DNA of 64,000 nucleotides, taken from the NCBI GenBank assembly GCA_977017575.1, contig CDRNVI010000003.1, positions 620,001-684,000 of the forward strand, in the 5' to 3' direction. The notes beneath the pieces are model-generated. The model did no database searches. It worked only from the letters and a program-made list of their open reading frames with translations, and was not told the origin of the DNA. This DNA is from Paramoeba atlantica. Its lineage: Eukaryota; Discosea. The stretch's first letter is position 1; each line of letters opens with the position of its first letter. Positions 25,567-34,845 of the stretch are shown here, one piece after another. Both the position numbers and the translations under genes were made by a program.

Positions 25567-28500
25567 ATGCCGCCCGATGATTCCTTTGATGCCAACGCGT
25601 TACCAATGGATGATGACTCTTTTCGCCAGGAACAAATGTCACACAAACCCGGAGATTGGGACCAATTCGCAGGAAACGCTCACCTGATTTTCGGCCAAAG
25701 CACCTGCAATGAACTTTTGTATACGACACCTATCCCCGAAAACGTACCTAAACACTGGACCGAAAGAGCCTACAAGATCGCGGCAGAGGAACCTACACCG
25801 GACACAGGCAGAATGACCGCGGACGAAGAGACAAATCACTCCCTTGTCGTGGCAAACAACGTGGGAATTACTTCGGAGGCCTCATCCGCCCACATTTTCT
25901 CTCCAACTAAGGCTACAAAGCGCAAGAATACTGATTCTGCCCCTACCACATACCACAACGCCAATACGCAGCAGAAGGATGTAGAACGTCAATGCCCAGC
26001 AGAAGGATGTACGTGGAAAACCCCACCACATAGCGGAAAATGGCAGGCATTTTATCACCATGTGGCTCATCGACACGGCAAAAACATTCCAAACGAGTGG
26101 TGGGAGGGAGAGGGAAGATTCCTCTGCAGAGATTGTAGCAGACACTACGCCAAGAACAAGCTCAAGTCTCACCCCAAAAACTGCAGGGGCCGCAACAATT
26201 CCGGACGGTCATTAGCCCCACCTCTTCCAACGGCACGTCCCCAAAACGCAGAAGAAAATCCAACAGACAATTTGCCATCACTCGGCTCCATCTGCGCACT
26301 TCCCATGAGCACCTGCAAAGACGTTCCACACTGTTGCAGATTCCTCTGGGCGAGCATCCTCACGCAATCCTTGACATCCGCAGTGAAGGAAAACACGGTA
26401 GAGGCATGGACACTTCTCGCAATGCTCCCTAAGTGTGTCCTACCAGCACCTTTCCGAGGCGGTCGCAAAGGCCACACATCATACTCTACGTACGTCGAAA
26501 ACCGCATGAAACTGTGGCTAGCGGGGGAGTACCTCTTGCTATGGGAAGATGCCGAGAGGGATCATTATAAAAAGCGCTCCAGATCACGCGACTCCGAAAT
26601 CGATGCAGACAGAGCGGCAATTCGAGCCGAACTCTTGGCCCGCCAGGGGGAATTTTCCAGGGGAATGGAAGCCCTAACCGCAGCCCCCCTGGCGCCAGAC
26701 AACGCAGATACCCTCGAAAAGCTCTTGGAGAAGCATCCAGTCCCACACGAAAATCCCTTGCAGAATGATCTACCACCGATCGAGGGCAACCCCCTACACC
26801 TAGAGGAAACAGAGGTCAAAAAAGCGATCGTCAGCTTCCGCAGGGGATCTTCCGCCTGCACGATGGGCCTTCGTCCAGAGCACCTCCAGGCAGCCATCTT
26901 GGAACATGTGGACAAGGATGTGAATCCTCTCTCGGCCCTCACGCGACTAGTGAACCACATGCTTCAAGGAAAAGCGCCACAAGACGTCCAATCATTCTAC
27001 GCTGGAGCCCGGCTCTGCGCCCTGGAAAAAGGCGAGGACGATGTTAGACCAATCGCAGCGGGTGAAACCCTTAGACGCCTCGTAAGCAAGGCGGCATGTA
27101 TCTCGATAAAGGAGAAAGCGGGTACTCTGTTCAACGGGCGACAATATGGTGTAGCAGCCCCCTCGGGAGCCGAACGAGTTATCCACCTCTGCCGGAGAGC
27201 CATGCTCAATAACCTGGGGAGTGACAATTTTGTCTTCTGCAAAGTGGACTTAAGAAACGCTTTCAATAACGTCAGCAGGCCTGTTCTCACCCTAACCACG
27301 CGCTTAAATTTCCCCGAACTCTCACCTTGGGTAGAGTGGTGTTACTCCAACGTGAGCTGTCTTACCTACAGAGACAATGTCATACCCTCGGCGGAGGGGG
27401 TACAACAAGGAGACCCACTAGGCCCTCTTCTCTTCTCTCTAGTACTATCCAGTGTAACAGAAGAAATATCGTCTCGGTCGAATCTAGACACTCAACTTTG
27501 GTACCTAGATGACGGGGTACTCATAGGGGAGGCTGAGGAGGTCAGGAAGGCGCTCGATGTTTTTTCCGATGTTGGCTCCCGATGCGGACTTTTCCTAAAC
27601 CCATCGAAATGTGAGATAATAACACCGCCTGCTTCATCCCATCTCACAGGATTATTTCCAGAGATACCGAAGGCTAAAACTCGTACTGATGGAAATTTCG
27701 ACATCTTGGGCTCCCCGATTGGGTCAGCGGAGCATTGCGTGGAGTTTCTCAGGTCAGAAGCCATTGAGCCCGCACGCGAAACACTAGACGCAATAGGTCT
27801 CATAGGAGACCCACAAGTAGCCATGTCCCTCATCCGGCAGTGCACTGGATTCTGTCAAATGGTCTACGCACTTCGCACGACACCCCCTCATGCGCTTTCT
27901 GAGCTTTGTAATTCCCTTGATGAAAATGTTCTAAAAGCCGCGGAATGGGCACTTTTCCCTCTGGATTCCCACGCGCGTGACCAAATCCAACGTAAGAAGC
28001 GCAACGGGGGTTTTGGTCTCAGGTCTTCGCTCCTCCACGCAACAGCAGCATATGTCTCCTCCGTTGCGCACGCCGCCGATGCAGACGATTGGGACCCTTC
28101 AGAAGCCGAGGGATTCACCACTTCCGTGCAAGACGTGAATAGAAAGGCGGGGGTAGAACTTGTGGATCCCGGTACAGGACGCATCCCGAAACAGAATAAA
28201 CCACATCCAGAGTCCAGCCAAAGACACAACCTCACCTCGAGAAGCAAACGCCCACGACACATACTCAACAACATGGACGCGGATAAGACGGCCGAGCCGG
28301 AAATGGTTATCCCCCGGCAGCAGCAACTGAGCCAAGCCATATCGCAGCAGGAATTCACTACAGCCTACGGCCAGGCCGACCCCCGCACCCGAGCACGATG
28401 GGTTTCTCAGTCAGGAAAGGGAGCTGGGAGCTGGGCCTTCGTCACGCCCTCAAGGAGTAAAGGTTTTGCCTTCACACCAACCGAGTTCCGCACGTTATCG

Positions 28501-29163
28501 CGCTGGTGGTTTGGCATGGACATTTATGGCCAAGACCGCCCCTGCCCAGCAAACGGGTGTTCCCTACCCCTACAGAAAAATGGGGAGCATGCATTATTGT
28601 GCAAGAACGGACATGGCCTCATCACGCGGCACAATGCGCTTTGTGTAGAATTCGCCTCCTTTTGCAGCAAGGCCAACATAGCTCCCCAGCGAGAAAAAAG
28701 TCTGGGAAATCGGGGGCCAGGAGGGGGTCTCACCAGACCGGCTGACGTTTTCCTCCCCACGTACACTCTAGGGAAAGGCATGGTACTAGACTTCGCAGTC
28801 ACTCACGCACAGCAAACAAAGTATTTGGACTCTGTCCGGAATGCTAGCTGGGTGGCTGCAGGGTCTTTCGCCGAGCATTACTCAGAAACGAAGGAAAAAC
28901 AACGTCAAGAAGCAGAAGAAGCACAACTAGGGTTCACGGCCATGGTTGTCGAGTCTTTTGGCTCGTGGAGTAAAAGCGCAATGGCGGTCTTATGGAAGGT
29001 GGGAGCACTACGCGCCAACTCGTCAAAAGGTCTTCTCACGGATGCTCAAGCCCGAAATGACCTTCTGAAAGAGCTTAACGTCACACTCATGCGCTCTCAG
29101 GCCCGCATGATGGTCTCCCGGATAGTCGTCAGTGACCCCCAAGCTCCCCTGGAAGAGGAGTAG
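25567..29163 (+). CDS. REL-A ORF: zinc fingers, reverse transcriptase, REL endonuclease (1198 aa)
   Basis: The enzyme of target-primed reverse transcription. N-terminal Cys/His fingers near residues 143-205 (CPAEGCTWK ... H ... H and CRDCSRHY) probably bind nucleic acid. RT lies at about 415-720: VDLRNAFNNVSR (first catalytic Asp) near 557, EGVQQGDPLGPLLFSLVL, and LWYLDDGVL near 644. A Cys/His knuckle CPANGCSLPL ... HALLC ... H follows at about 991-1020. The nuclease motif is RPADVFLPTYTLGKG ... LDFAVTHAQQ near 1057-1080 (PD-x-D with a downstream V-T). The ATG at 25567 is the first after the SL and lies in GTCGCACCATG. Clade within the REL LINEs is uncertain. Confidence 0.88.
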   Translation: MPPDDSFDANALPMDDDSFRQEQMSHKPGDWDQFAGNAHLIFGQSTCNELLYTTPIPENVPKHWTERAYKIAAEEPTPDTGRMTADEETNHSLVVANNVGITSEASSAHIFSPTKATKRKNTDSAPTTYHNANTQQKDVERQCPAEGCTWKTPPHSGKWQAFYHHVAHRHGKNIPNEWWEGEGRFLCRDCSRHYAKNKLKSHPKNCRGRNNSGRSLAPPLPTARPQNAEENPTDNLPSLGSICALPMSTCKDVPHCCRFLWASILTQSLTSAVKENTVEAWTLLAMLPKCVLPAPFRGGRKGHTSYSTYVENRMKLWLAGEYLLLWEDAERDHYKKRSRSRDSEIDADRAAIRAELLARQGEFSRGMEALTAAPLAPDNADTLEKLLEKHPVPHENPLQNDLPPIEGNPLHLEETEVKKAIVSFRRGSSACTMGLRPEHLQAAILEHVDKDVNPLSALTRLVNHMLQGKAPQDVQSFYAGARLCALEKGEDDVRPIAAGETLRRLVSKAACISIKEKAGTLFNGRQYGVAAPSGAERVIHLCRRAMLNNLGSDNFVFCKVDLRNAFNNVSRPVLTLTTRLNFPELSPWVEWCYSNVSCLTYRDNVIPSAEGVQQGDPLGPLLFSLVLSSVTEEISSRSNLDTQLWYLDDGVLIGEAEEVRKALDVFSDVGSRCGLFLNPSKCEIITPPASSHLTGLFPEIPKAKTRTDGNFDILGSPIGSAEHCVEFLRSEAIEPARETLDAIGLIGDPQVAMSLIRQCTGFCQMVYALRTTPPHALSELCNSLDENVLKAAEWALFPLDSHARDQIQRKKRNGGFGLRSSLLHATAAYVSSVAHAADADDWDPSEAEGFTTSVQDVNRKAGVELVDPGTGRIPKQNKPHPESSQRHNLTSRSKRPRHILNNMDADKTAEPEMVIPRQQQLSQAISQQEFTTAYGQADPRTRARWVSQSGKGAGSWAFVTPSRSKGFAFTPTEFRTLSRWWFGMDIYGQDRPCPANGCSLPLQKNGEHALLCKNGHGLITRHNALCVEFASFCSKANIAPQREKSLGNRGPGGGLTRPADVFLPTYTLGKGMVLDFAVTHAQQTKYLDSVRNASWVAAGSFAEHYSETKEKQRQEAEEAQLGFTAMVVESFGSWSKSAMAVLWKVGALRANSSKGLLTDAQARNDLLKELNVTLMRSQARMMVSRIVVSDPQAPLEEE

Positions 29164-29609
29164 GGCCCACAGGCATGGTCCTCTAGGGTAACAAGACGAT
29201 TAGGGTGCTGGTCGCGTCGATAGAGTCTATACTCACGCCTAGCCCGCGAGGGCTAGGTACCCCAAGTGAGGTAGTACACGGGCAGTGAATCTCCTCCCCG
29301 TCGGCCAGCATCCTGTTTCGCGACCGTGTCGCTGTCGACACAGGCCCGCGCCTGCGCCCTCCTGTATAACAAGGGAAGGGTTCACAAGTCAGGCCGTGGA
29401 GAGGTCGAAAGACCCGGTCCGGAACGCGCGAATGGATTGGGCATAGATTGCTTGATTTTATTGTTATTATTTTTATTGTTCTTATACTTACGGGAGATCG
29501 AATTGCTAGTTTTGGGCTCCAAAATATGAAATTGCTAATTTGATTGCTTGTTTTAAAATCATATACCCCCCCCAATGGACCTACTTGGTTCGTCTAAAAA
29601 AAAAAAAAA
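29164..29609 (+). other. REL-A 3' UTR and poly(A)
   Basis: A 430-bp non-coding end, well conserved in the copies at 43778-44307 and 60060-60500. It contains AACAAGACGATTAGGGT, which recalls the end of the hairpin units, and the stem CCTAGCCC/GGGCTAGG. The poly(A) start differs between copies: here after CTTGGTTCGTCT, elsewhere 40-60 bp farther on. Confidence 0.75.
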
Positions 29610-29619
29610 CTTTAACGAT

Positions 29620-29657
29620 AACTTTAACGATAAAGATACAGTTTCTGTACCTTGTTG
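29620..29657 (+). repeat. Spliced-leader exon relic, 38 bp, of the retrogene
   Basis: Perfect match to the window consensus. Preceded by a duplicated AACTTTAACGAT (29608-29619), as if the first 12 nt of the leader had been copied twice. Confidence 0.92.
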
Positions 29658-29697
29658 AATTATTTCTCCTTTTCTTTCCTACAACATCTTCTGGACC

Positions 29698-30195
29698 ATG
29701 GGAGGGCACCCCCCTCAAATTCTCACTCTGTTGCCGGCATCCCCCCTCCCTCTCTCATCCCATCATCCCCTCGCGTCATATCTCCCCACCTCTTCCTCCC
29801 GCCTCTGCGCGCTCGTTGTTCTTCTGTCTTTCTCTCTTGCGTCCCCCACCCCCGTGCCAGCAGCCCAAAGTATTGTATCCTTGCTCACGGGGTGGGGGCA
29901 GAGTTCCAGACGGATGGGCTGCGGCGTCGTTTTCCCTCGTCTCCGCGTCCGTCCCGCCATGTCTCTCTTCCCGCTTTTTGCCCTTGGCGCGACGGCGTCT
30001 TTGCGCTTCGTTACCTCCACGTCTCCCACCCTCGTACAGCAACACAAAGTATCTGATACTGCTAACGGGGTGGGAGCGGAGGTCACCTCCACATCTTCCA
30101 CCCTCGTACAGCAACACAAAGTATCTTATACTGCTAACGGGGTGGGAGCGGAGGCTCTGGACCACATGGGCGCTCGCGCGGACGAGTCGGTATAG
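29698..30195 (+). CDS. Retrogene ORF, 165 aa, unknown function
   Basis: First ATG after the SL, in GGACCATGG context. The product starts MGGHPPQILTLLPASPLPLS and has a hydrophobic stretch RLCALVVLLSFSLASPTPVP near residues 35-55 that could be a signal or membrane segment. The second half holds a 24-residue repeat, LVQQHKVSDTANGVGAE and LVQQHKVSYTANGVGAE, from a 72-bp DNA duplication (30009-30155). The Pro/Ser-rich composition makes a spurious ORF possible. I recognise no family. Confidence 0.4.
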   Translation: MGGHPPQILTLLPASPLPLSSHHPLASYLPTSSSRLCALVVLLSFSLASPTPVPAAQSIVSLLTGWGQSSRRMGCGVVFPRLRVRPAMSLFPLFALGATASLRFVTSTSPTLVQQHKVSDTANGVGAEVTSTSSTLVQQHKVSYTANGVGAEALDHMGARADESV

Positions 30196-30690
30196 GGTAG
30201 GGGGTAAGGACGGGGATGGATGAGAGGGTTAAGGGAAAGTGTGGAAAGTGGGGAGTAAGTACGGTGAAGTGGGGAGAGTAAGTACGGTGAAGTGTGAAAA
30301 GTGTGCGAAAGTGTTCGAAAAGTAGATAAAAAAAAACTCCGGCGGAGAGCGCGGGAGGAGAGCGCCAGAGGGGAAGGGCGACGGAGAGCGTTGCGTGGAG
30401 CGCGGAGGGGGGCACGGGAGGGAGCAAAAAAAAAACAGCGAGGGAGAGCGCGGCGAGGAGAGCACCGGAGCGGGAGGGCGGCCGAGATCGTGGCGCGGAG
30501 GGGGGCGAAAAGGGGCCGCGAAGGAGCGCGGGAGTTGAGGCAGGGTGAGCGAATTAGTGTCCTGTATCTGTGCCCATGTTGTTGTTGTTGGGTCCTGTAT
30601 CTGTGCCCATGTTGAATAATACGAGATAGACTTGACTTTGGAGACTAGAAGATTATTTGGCTTCAAAGGCTTATGCCACCTAGTCATTTT

Positions 30691-30900
30691 TCACCCTGTA
30701 TGTGGTTCCGCAATTGCGATACGATAGTGTAAGCCGCAAACTTTTCATTTTCCAATTGAAAAGCTTCACGTATAACTTTTGGGTCAGAATCCGCTCGTTT
30801 TGCAAGGGCTTTGATCAAGACCTTGGTATCTTCATGTAACATTCCACAATCCTATAAAGCTATGCAACGAAAATACTCTGGTTCTAATCCCTTCTCTACA
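30691..30900 (-). pseudogene. REL-B LINE C-terminal relic, diverged
   Basis: On the minus strand CGMLHEDTKVLIKALAKRAD then EAFQLENEKFAAYTIVSQLR resembles the end of REL-B proteins (SGGALHKNTKLLLKSLADVC ... SQLRNFLG). One stop interrupts it before CGMLHED and it ends near 30691 at a stop. It borders the B repeat end of DIRS copy B2. Confidence 0.6.
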
Positions 30901-30902
30901 AC

Positions 30903-31113
30903 GAATTGTGCATCATAAATATTATAAGAAAGAAAGAAAGCACTAAGCAAAACAATATCTTCATTCCCCTCTTCTATCTGATATTTGATACGTTCAATTC
31001 TATGCACATTCAAAATTCATATGAATACTGTATGACCGGTCATAACATAACAAAATTAAATAATCCCACAACACTTCTGTCCTCTCCAAGCTTGCGAACG
31101 GGTGACGCGGGGA
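30903..31113 (-). repeat. Repeat B, distal copy, of DIRS B2
   Basis: 211 bp from GAATTGTGCATCATAAATA to GGTGACGCGGGGA, including the palindrome ATGACCGGTCAT. Repeated at 31365-31404 plus 31973-32143 with almost no differences. Confidence 0.85.
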
Positions 31114-31364
31114 GTGGTTAGGGGGTTTGGCGGGTGGGGAAACTTTAACTGTCGCGAGTTAACAAAGGAAATAAAGTCTTGAATTTATAATCACCATAGC
31201 AAACGTCATATTCGTCTGTATACACATGGGGTTACATCTGGGGGGTGTATATATCAAATCAGTTGAATTCTTACAACAGGTACAATGCCCCTCGGCCATC
31301 ACACAATAGATAAACTGGTATAACGTAAATAATTTATTCGCCCAATTCTCTCCGTAAACTATGA
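31114..31364 (-). repeat. Repeat A2 of DIRS B2
   Basis: Minus strand from AGTTTACGGAGAGAATTGGG to the TTAACTCGCGACAG region. It matches the 5' terminal 150 bp of DIRS B1 (17346-17200: same AGTTTACGGAGAGAATTGG start, the ACACCCCCCA...GTA motif and the CGCGACAG end). Placed between two B repeats. Confidence 0.75.
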
Positions 31365-31404
31365 GAATTGTGCATCATAAATATTATAAGAAAGAAAGAA
31401 AGCA

Positions 31405-31964
31405 GGGTACGAGGACACTTCCGTGAGTACTCATCGAAACGCCCACGTGTCAAAACGAAAATCATCGAAACGAAAGAAACTCATCGAAGGTGATTTTAAT
31501 TACTTTTGAGGTGGTAGCTGCATTTTCGACTAAAAAACAAATACACAATCCTGCGGAAGTGGCAGACATAGGTCCTCAGTGCGCGACCCGCGCGCTGGAG
31601 CGCGCGGGTCGCCAAAAAACATAATTCTGTCCCAGGGCTACGCTCACAGTTGGGCCTTGCTCGCAAACGGGGGCTTTTGCCTCCAGAAGTGGGCTTCTCT
31701 CAAAGTTGGGCCTTGCCTCCAGACACGTAAACTAGGTGTCGTAGTATAAGAAAACAAATACACAAACCTGCGGAAGTGGCAGACACAGATTCTCAGTGTC
31801 GCCGCTTTCTTATTTTCATGTTCTCGATTTTTTTCTTTCCAAAGCAATTAAAATCACCTCCGATGAGAAGATTGACGTTTCGATGAGTCACCCTGTGACA
31901 CGTAGGCACTTCGATGAGAAATCATCGAAGTGTCTCAAAAACTCACGGAAGTGCCCGTGGAGCC
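31405..31964. mobile_element. MITE (hAT-like, 560 bp) inside repeat B
   Basis: Flanked by AGAAAGCA on both sides (31397-31404 and 31965-31972), an 8-bp duplication. Ends GGGTACGAGGACACTTCCG and, reversed, GGCTCCACGGGCACTTCCG; the inverted repeat extends imperfectly to about 115 bp (TCATCGAA motifs, GTGATTTTAATT). In the middle is a 13-bp perfect stem GCGACCCGCGCGC-TGGA-GCGCGCGGGTCGC (31583-31612) and a direct repeat CTGCGGAAGTGGCAGACA. No ORF; needs a transposase from elsewhere. The 8-bp duplication fits hAT. Confidence 0.85.
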
Positions 31965-32369
31965 AGAAAGCACTAAGCAAAACAATATCTTCATTCCCCT
32001 CTTCTATCTGATATTTGATACGTTCAATTCTATGCACATTCAAAATTCATATGAATACTGTATGACCGGTCATAACATAACAAAATTAAATAATCCCACA
32101 ACACTTCTGTCCTCTCCAAGCTTGCGAACGGGTGACGCGGGGACCACACATTCGCTCGTCCTACTTCCATTTACAACCCAATCGCACGTTGATGTATTTC
32201 AGCGGTGCCTACTCCGCCAAAATAAATCATAAGGAAATTCCATATCGCTCACCGTACCCGTGCTTCTCGATATTCACTACTACATTTTTTTTTAATGATT
32301 CTATATAAATAACTATATAAATAAGATTTTTTTTTTTGGTATCGTATCTTCAAATTCAAAGTAAGTCGA

Positions 32370-34814
32370 CTACATGACATCTGCTTTATCCGGGTCTACC
32401 GTGCAGAGTCTACTATAAGGATCGGCCGGATTTTCGCTCGAACAAATATACTGTGCCTGAACGGCGACACCTTTACGCTTTAAGAAATCTAACAACCGGC
32501 GTAGCTCAGAAGTTATACCGTCTGAACGTGACATTTTTCTATTTATCGCAGCAACGCACGAAGTATTGTCAACATACAGGTCGACGCATGTATCCGAGTT
32601 GAAATGATGACCATATTTTTGAAAGGCCAAGCGAACAGCCCGCGCTTCCGCGCGGTTAACTTCATACTCGAAATCAGGGGGCCATTGAGATCCAGTGCAC
32701 AACATTTGTCCGTAATCCAGATATAAAACTGCCCCCCAACCCTTCGAGGAGGCGTCTGTACATAAAATGTGCCGATGCGGAACTGTTTCCGGATGCGGAA
32801 GCGGAACCACCGGCGATCGATATAAAAGGGTATCGCGCCACTCAGTTAGCGCAACCCGTACTGGCGTTGGCAAGGGCACTATTTGATCGAGCAGTTCGGG
32901 TTCTCGATTTAACCTATTGATTCTCCGGCGCACAATTTTTAACTCCAGATGATATTGAGGTAGATTCACACCCATGACACCTGAGGCAAAAACCAGACGT
33001 CCGACACCAGCCTCTAACGATGAATACGTAGCACCAATAAATTCATCACGCTCTAATCTGCGGGTCAATTTTGGTCCCAGTGATACCTTCCCCTCACGAT
33101 GGTGATATGTTATACCGTTGAATGTGTACCGCTGCTCAGGTGGAAGACCATGATCCTTAAACAAGGCATTCACCCGCTCCGCTCTATCGTCCACGAATCG
33201 CGCAAAGTCGTTTGTGATCTTGTCATTCCCTGCAAATCGAATTCCATCGATATAAGTATCGAGGCCTCCATGAAAAAACGCCATTTTGTTCTCACAATAT
33301 TCTCTATCTCCAGCCAGCGTTGCAGTTAATGCGTGCATCAGCTCCGGTGCACACCGGTGGCCCATCGGCATCACCGTCATCTCATACAGGTCCCCCATTT
33401 TATTCACGAAACGAAATTTTTGACGGCATGATAACGGAATTGCGACCTGCCAAAATCCGCACGCGAGATCACGCTTCACCGCACTCTGTTCCTTCGCGCG
33501 GTGTAGATAGAAAGCTGCGTGTCTCACAGGAACATATGGCACATAACTCTCCTTAATCCGCTCATTATCCTCCTGTGTCCATGCAATAAAACGTCTTCTC
33601 TCGGAGCCATCATCGGCCGGTTCAACAACAGTGAAAGGGATTACCCAATCCATCGTGGGGCGACTACTCTCCTGTTCTGCATCCACACGCGAAACGAAAC
33701 CCGCGTCGACCAACTCCTTTACATCTCCCTCCGGCAAGAAAGATCGATATGTGGGAACCCGAGATGCCACCCCTGGTAAAGATAACAACGTATTCCACGT
33801 CTCATCGAATCGAGCTCCCGCAGTCTCATTCATCATATTCCTGAGGGCTTGCACTTCAATGCGTGGAATACCTTTTTTCAGATGCAATGGGATGGAAAAA
33901 TCTTTTGGGAGCGCTACTTTCGAAGTGCGTCGTGTACGTGTGATCGTATGCCGAACTTTCTCGTGAGGAATGTCCTCCAAAAACTTGCGAAAAACAAAAT
34001 CAGCGTCTACATTATGTTTAACCGGCTTGTCGCGTTCTGCGTACCCAGCGCTAGCGCCGTCGTAACGGGGTCTGCATTGTATCTTAGGAGTGACTCCAGC
34101 GACTGATGCTTCGCTAACCGCTGTACTTCCTCGAGGCTCGTACCCCCCTTTGCGACCTCGGCGAACAACTGAGTTATCGCCCCCCTCTTGGCAGAGTGCG
34201 TCCCGAATCTTTCCCCCAAAATGCGCCTTATTTGGCGATCCGCTTCGGATACCGTTGTTCGAGACATTGGCTGGTACCCCCCCAGTCTGGAAATATAGTT
34301 CGCCAGCCGGCTCGTTCCCGGACCTTCCACTACCGTATACATTGACGGGCGGTAAGGATTGAAGCGAGACGTTTTTGTGTGGCGCCCCCACCAAATCACT
34401 ATCCTGGTAGGCGATATCTCGTGAAACTTGTCTCGGGTCAACATTGCCGTCTCTGACCACCGACTTGCTGCCTTCCAACAAAGTAGCAAGGTATGTCTTT
34501 CGCTGTCCGGTAGATGGAGCCACAGTTGATTTAGATCGGTCAGAGTCAATGGGGTCATCTGGCGTAGCGGCTCCGTCGCCCCTTCGGCCATCAATGATTT
34601 TACGTAGAAGCGCAGAGGATTCACCACTTGCCCTGCCAGGTTGAGAATTGATGCAAGGCTGCGTGCGTACGTTAACTTTGCTTGGATTCGAATTGGCAAA
34701 CTTGCGATAAATGCGACCGCGTGAATTGGGGTGACCTCTATTCCCCTCCACTGACAAAACATTGTCAGTCTTTCCCACAAGCGAGCCCTCGCTTGCCACG
34801 TTGTTGTGCTCCAC
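32370..34814 (-). CDS. RT-RNase H ORF of DIRS B2 (814 aa, open)
   Basis: The N-terminal about 300 residues overlap the recombinase in another frame. Then FSIPLHLKKGIPRIEVQALR, motif A AVKRDLACGFWQVAIP, motif B VMPMGHRCAPELMHALTATL, motif C DTYIDGIRFAG, RNase H LCTDASSKGWGAVLYLDYG, VNRAEARAVRLAFQKYG, VDLYVDNTSCVAAINRK and NPADPYSRL. Very similar to B1; the domain order and box sequences are the same. Confidence 0.85.
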   Translation of the reverse strand: MEHNNVASEGSLVGKTDNVLSVEGNRGHPNSRGRIYRKFANSNPSKVNVRTQPCINSQPGRASGESSALLRKIIDGRRGDGAATPDDPIDSDRSKSTVAPSTGQRKTYLATLLEGSKSVVRDGNVDPRQVSRDIAYQDSDLVGAPHKNVSLQSLPPVNVYGSGRSGNEPAGELYFQTGGVPANVSNNGIRSGSPNKAHFGGKIRDALCQEGGDNSVVRRGRKGGYEPRGSTAVSEASVAGVTPKIQCRPRYDGASAGYAERDKPVKHNVDADFVFRKFLEDIPHEKVRHTITRTRRTSKVALPKDFSIPLHLKKGIPRIEVQALRNMMNETAGARFDETWNTLLSLPGVASRVPTYRSFLPEGDVKELVDAGFVSRVDAEQESSRPTMDWVIPFTVVEPADDGSERRRFIAWTQEDNERIKESYVPYVPVRHAAFYLHRAKEQSAVKRDLACGFWQVAIPLSCRQKFRFVNKMGDLYEMTVMPMGHRCAPELMHALTATLAGDREYCENKMAFFHGGLDTYIDGIRFAGNDKITNDFARFVDDRAERVNALFKDHGLPPEQRYTFNGITYHHREGKVSLGPKLTRRLERDEFIGATYSSLEAGVGRLVFASGVMGVNLPQYHLELKIVRRRINRLNREPELLDQIVPLPTPVRVALTEWRDTLLYRSPVVPLPHPETVPHRHILCTDASSKGWGAVLYLDYGQMLCTGSQWPPDFEYEVNRAEARAVRLAFQKYGHHFNSDTCVDLYVDNTSCVAAINRKMSRSDGITSELRRLLDFLKRKGVAVQAQYICSSENPADPYSRLCTVDPDKADVM

Positions 34815-34840
34815 ATCTCTCCCATGGCATCCAATGAACT
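34007..34840 (-). CDS. Tyrosine recombinase of DIRS B2 (N-terminus lost)
   Basis: MWSTTTWQARARLWERLTMF, LLCWKAASRWSETAMLTRDK, GERFGTHSAKRGAITQLFAE and LAKHQSLESLLRYNADPVTT give the Arg, His-x-x-x-Arg, His and Tyr motifs. Homology to B1 begins near 34840; the open frame to 34936 beyond that is foreign sequence from the inverted neighbour. Wholly overlapped by the RT ORF. Confidence 0.82.
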   Translation of the reverse strand, partial: SSLDAMGEMWSTTTWQARARLWERLTMFCQWRGIEVTPIHAVAFIASLPIRIQAKLTYARSLASILNLAGQVVNPLRFYVKSLMAEGATEPLRQMTPLTLTDLNQLWLHLPDSERHTLLLCWKAASRWSETAMLTRDKFHEISPTRIVIWWGRHTKTSRFNPYRPSMYTVVEGPGTSRLANYISRLGGYQPMSRTTVSEADRQIRRILGERFGTHSAKRGAITQLFAEVAKGGTSLEEVQRLAKHQSLESLLRYNADPVTTALALGTQNATSRLNIM

Positions 34841-34845
34841 ATCCC

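Larger units (their letters stand above)
25491..29609 (+). mobile_element. REL-A: full-length SL-led LINE with restriction-like endonuclease
   Basis: It has an SL exon, a 38-nt 5' UTR, one 1198-aa ORF, a 3' UTR of about 430 bp with the stem CCTAGCCC-GCGA-GGGCTAGG (29239-29258), and poly(A) at 29596-29609. The 3' UTR recurs at 43778-44307 and, reversed, at 60060-60500. REL-type LINEs (R2, NeSL, CRE/SLACS/CZAR) use a C-terminal nuclease to nick the target; in trypanosomatids some insert into SL RNA genes. The frame is open, so this copy may be young. Confidence 0.88.
29608..30328 (+). mobile_element. SL-led retrogene copy (processed mRNA) joined to REL-A poly(A)
   Basis: Directly after 14 A of REL-A come a 12-bp partial leader start (29608-29619) and a complete 38-bp SL (29620-29657), then a 40-nt leader, an ORF (29698-30195), a GA-rich 3' end and an A-run at 30328-30336 that returns to R-2. 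A second copy of the first about 160 bp follows SL at 44346-44515. The whole behaves like an mRNA reverse-transcribed together with, or next to, REL-A. Confidence 0.8.
24729..30553 (-). mobile_element. Retroposon R-2, 5'-truncated, holding a double SL-led insertion
   Basis: A second copy of R in opposite orientation to R-1, flanked by TTAGTGTCCTGT (24717-24728 and 30554-30565, 12 bp). On the minus strand its 3' tail is AAACAAACAAACAAACA and its 5' end is cut at 30553. Sequence collinear with R-1 runs 24745-25490 and resumes at 30337-30553; between them, in an A-run that is eight A in R-1, sit REL-A, poly(A) and an SL-led retrogene (25491-30328). Confidence 0.85.
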
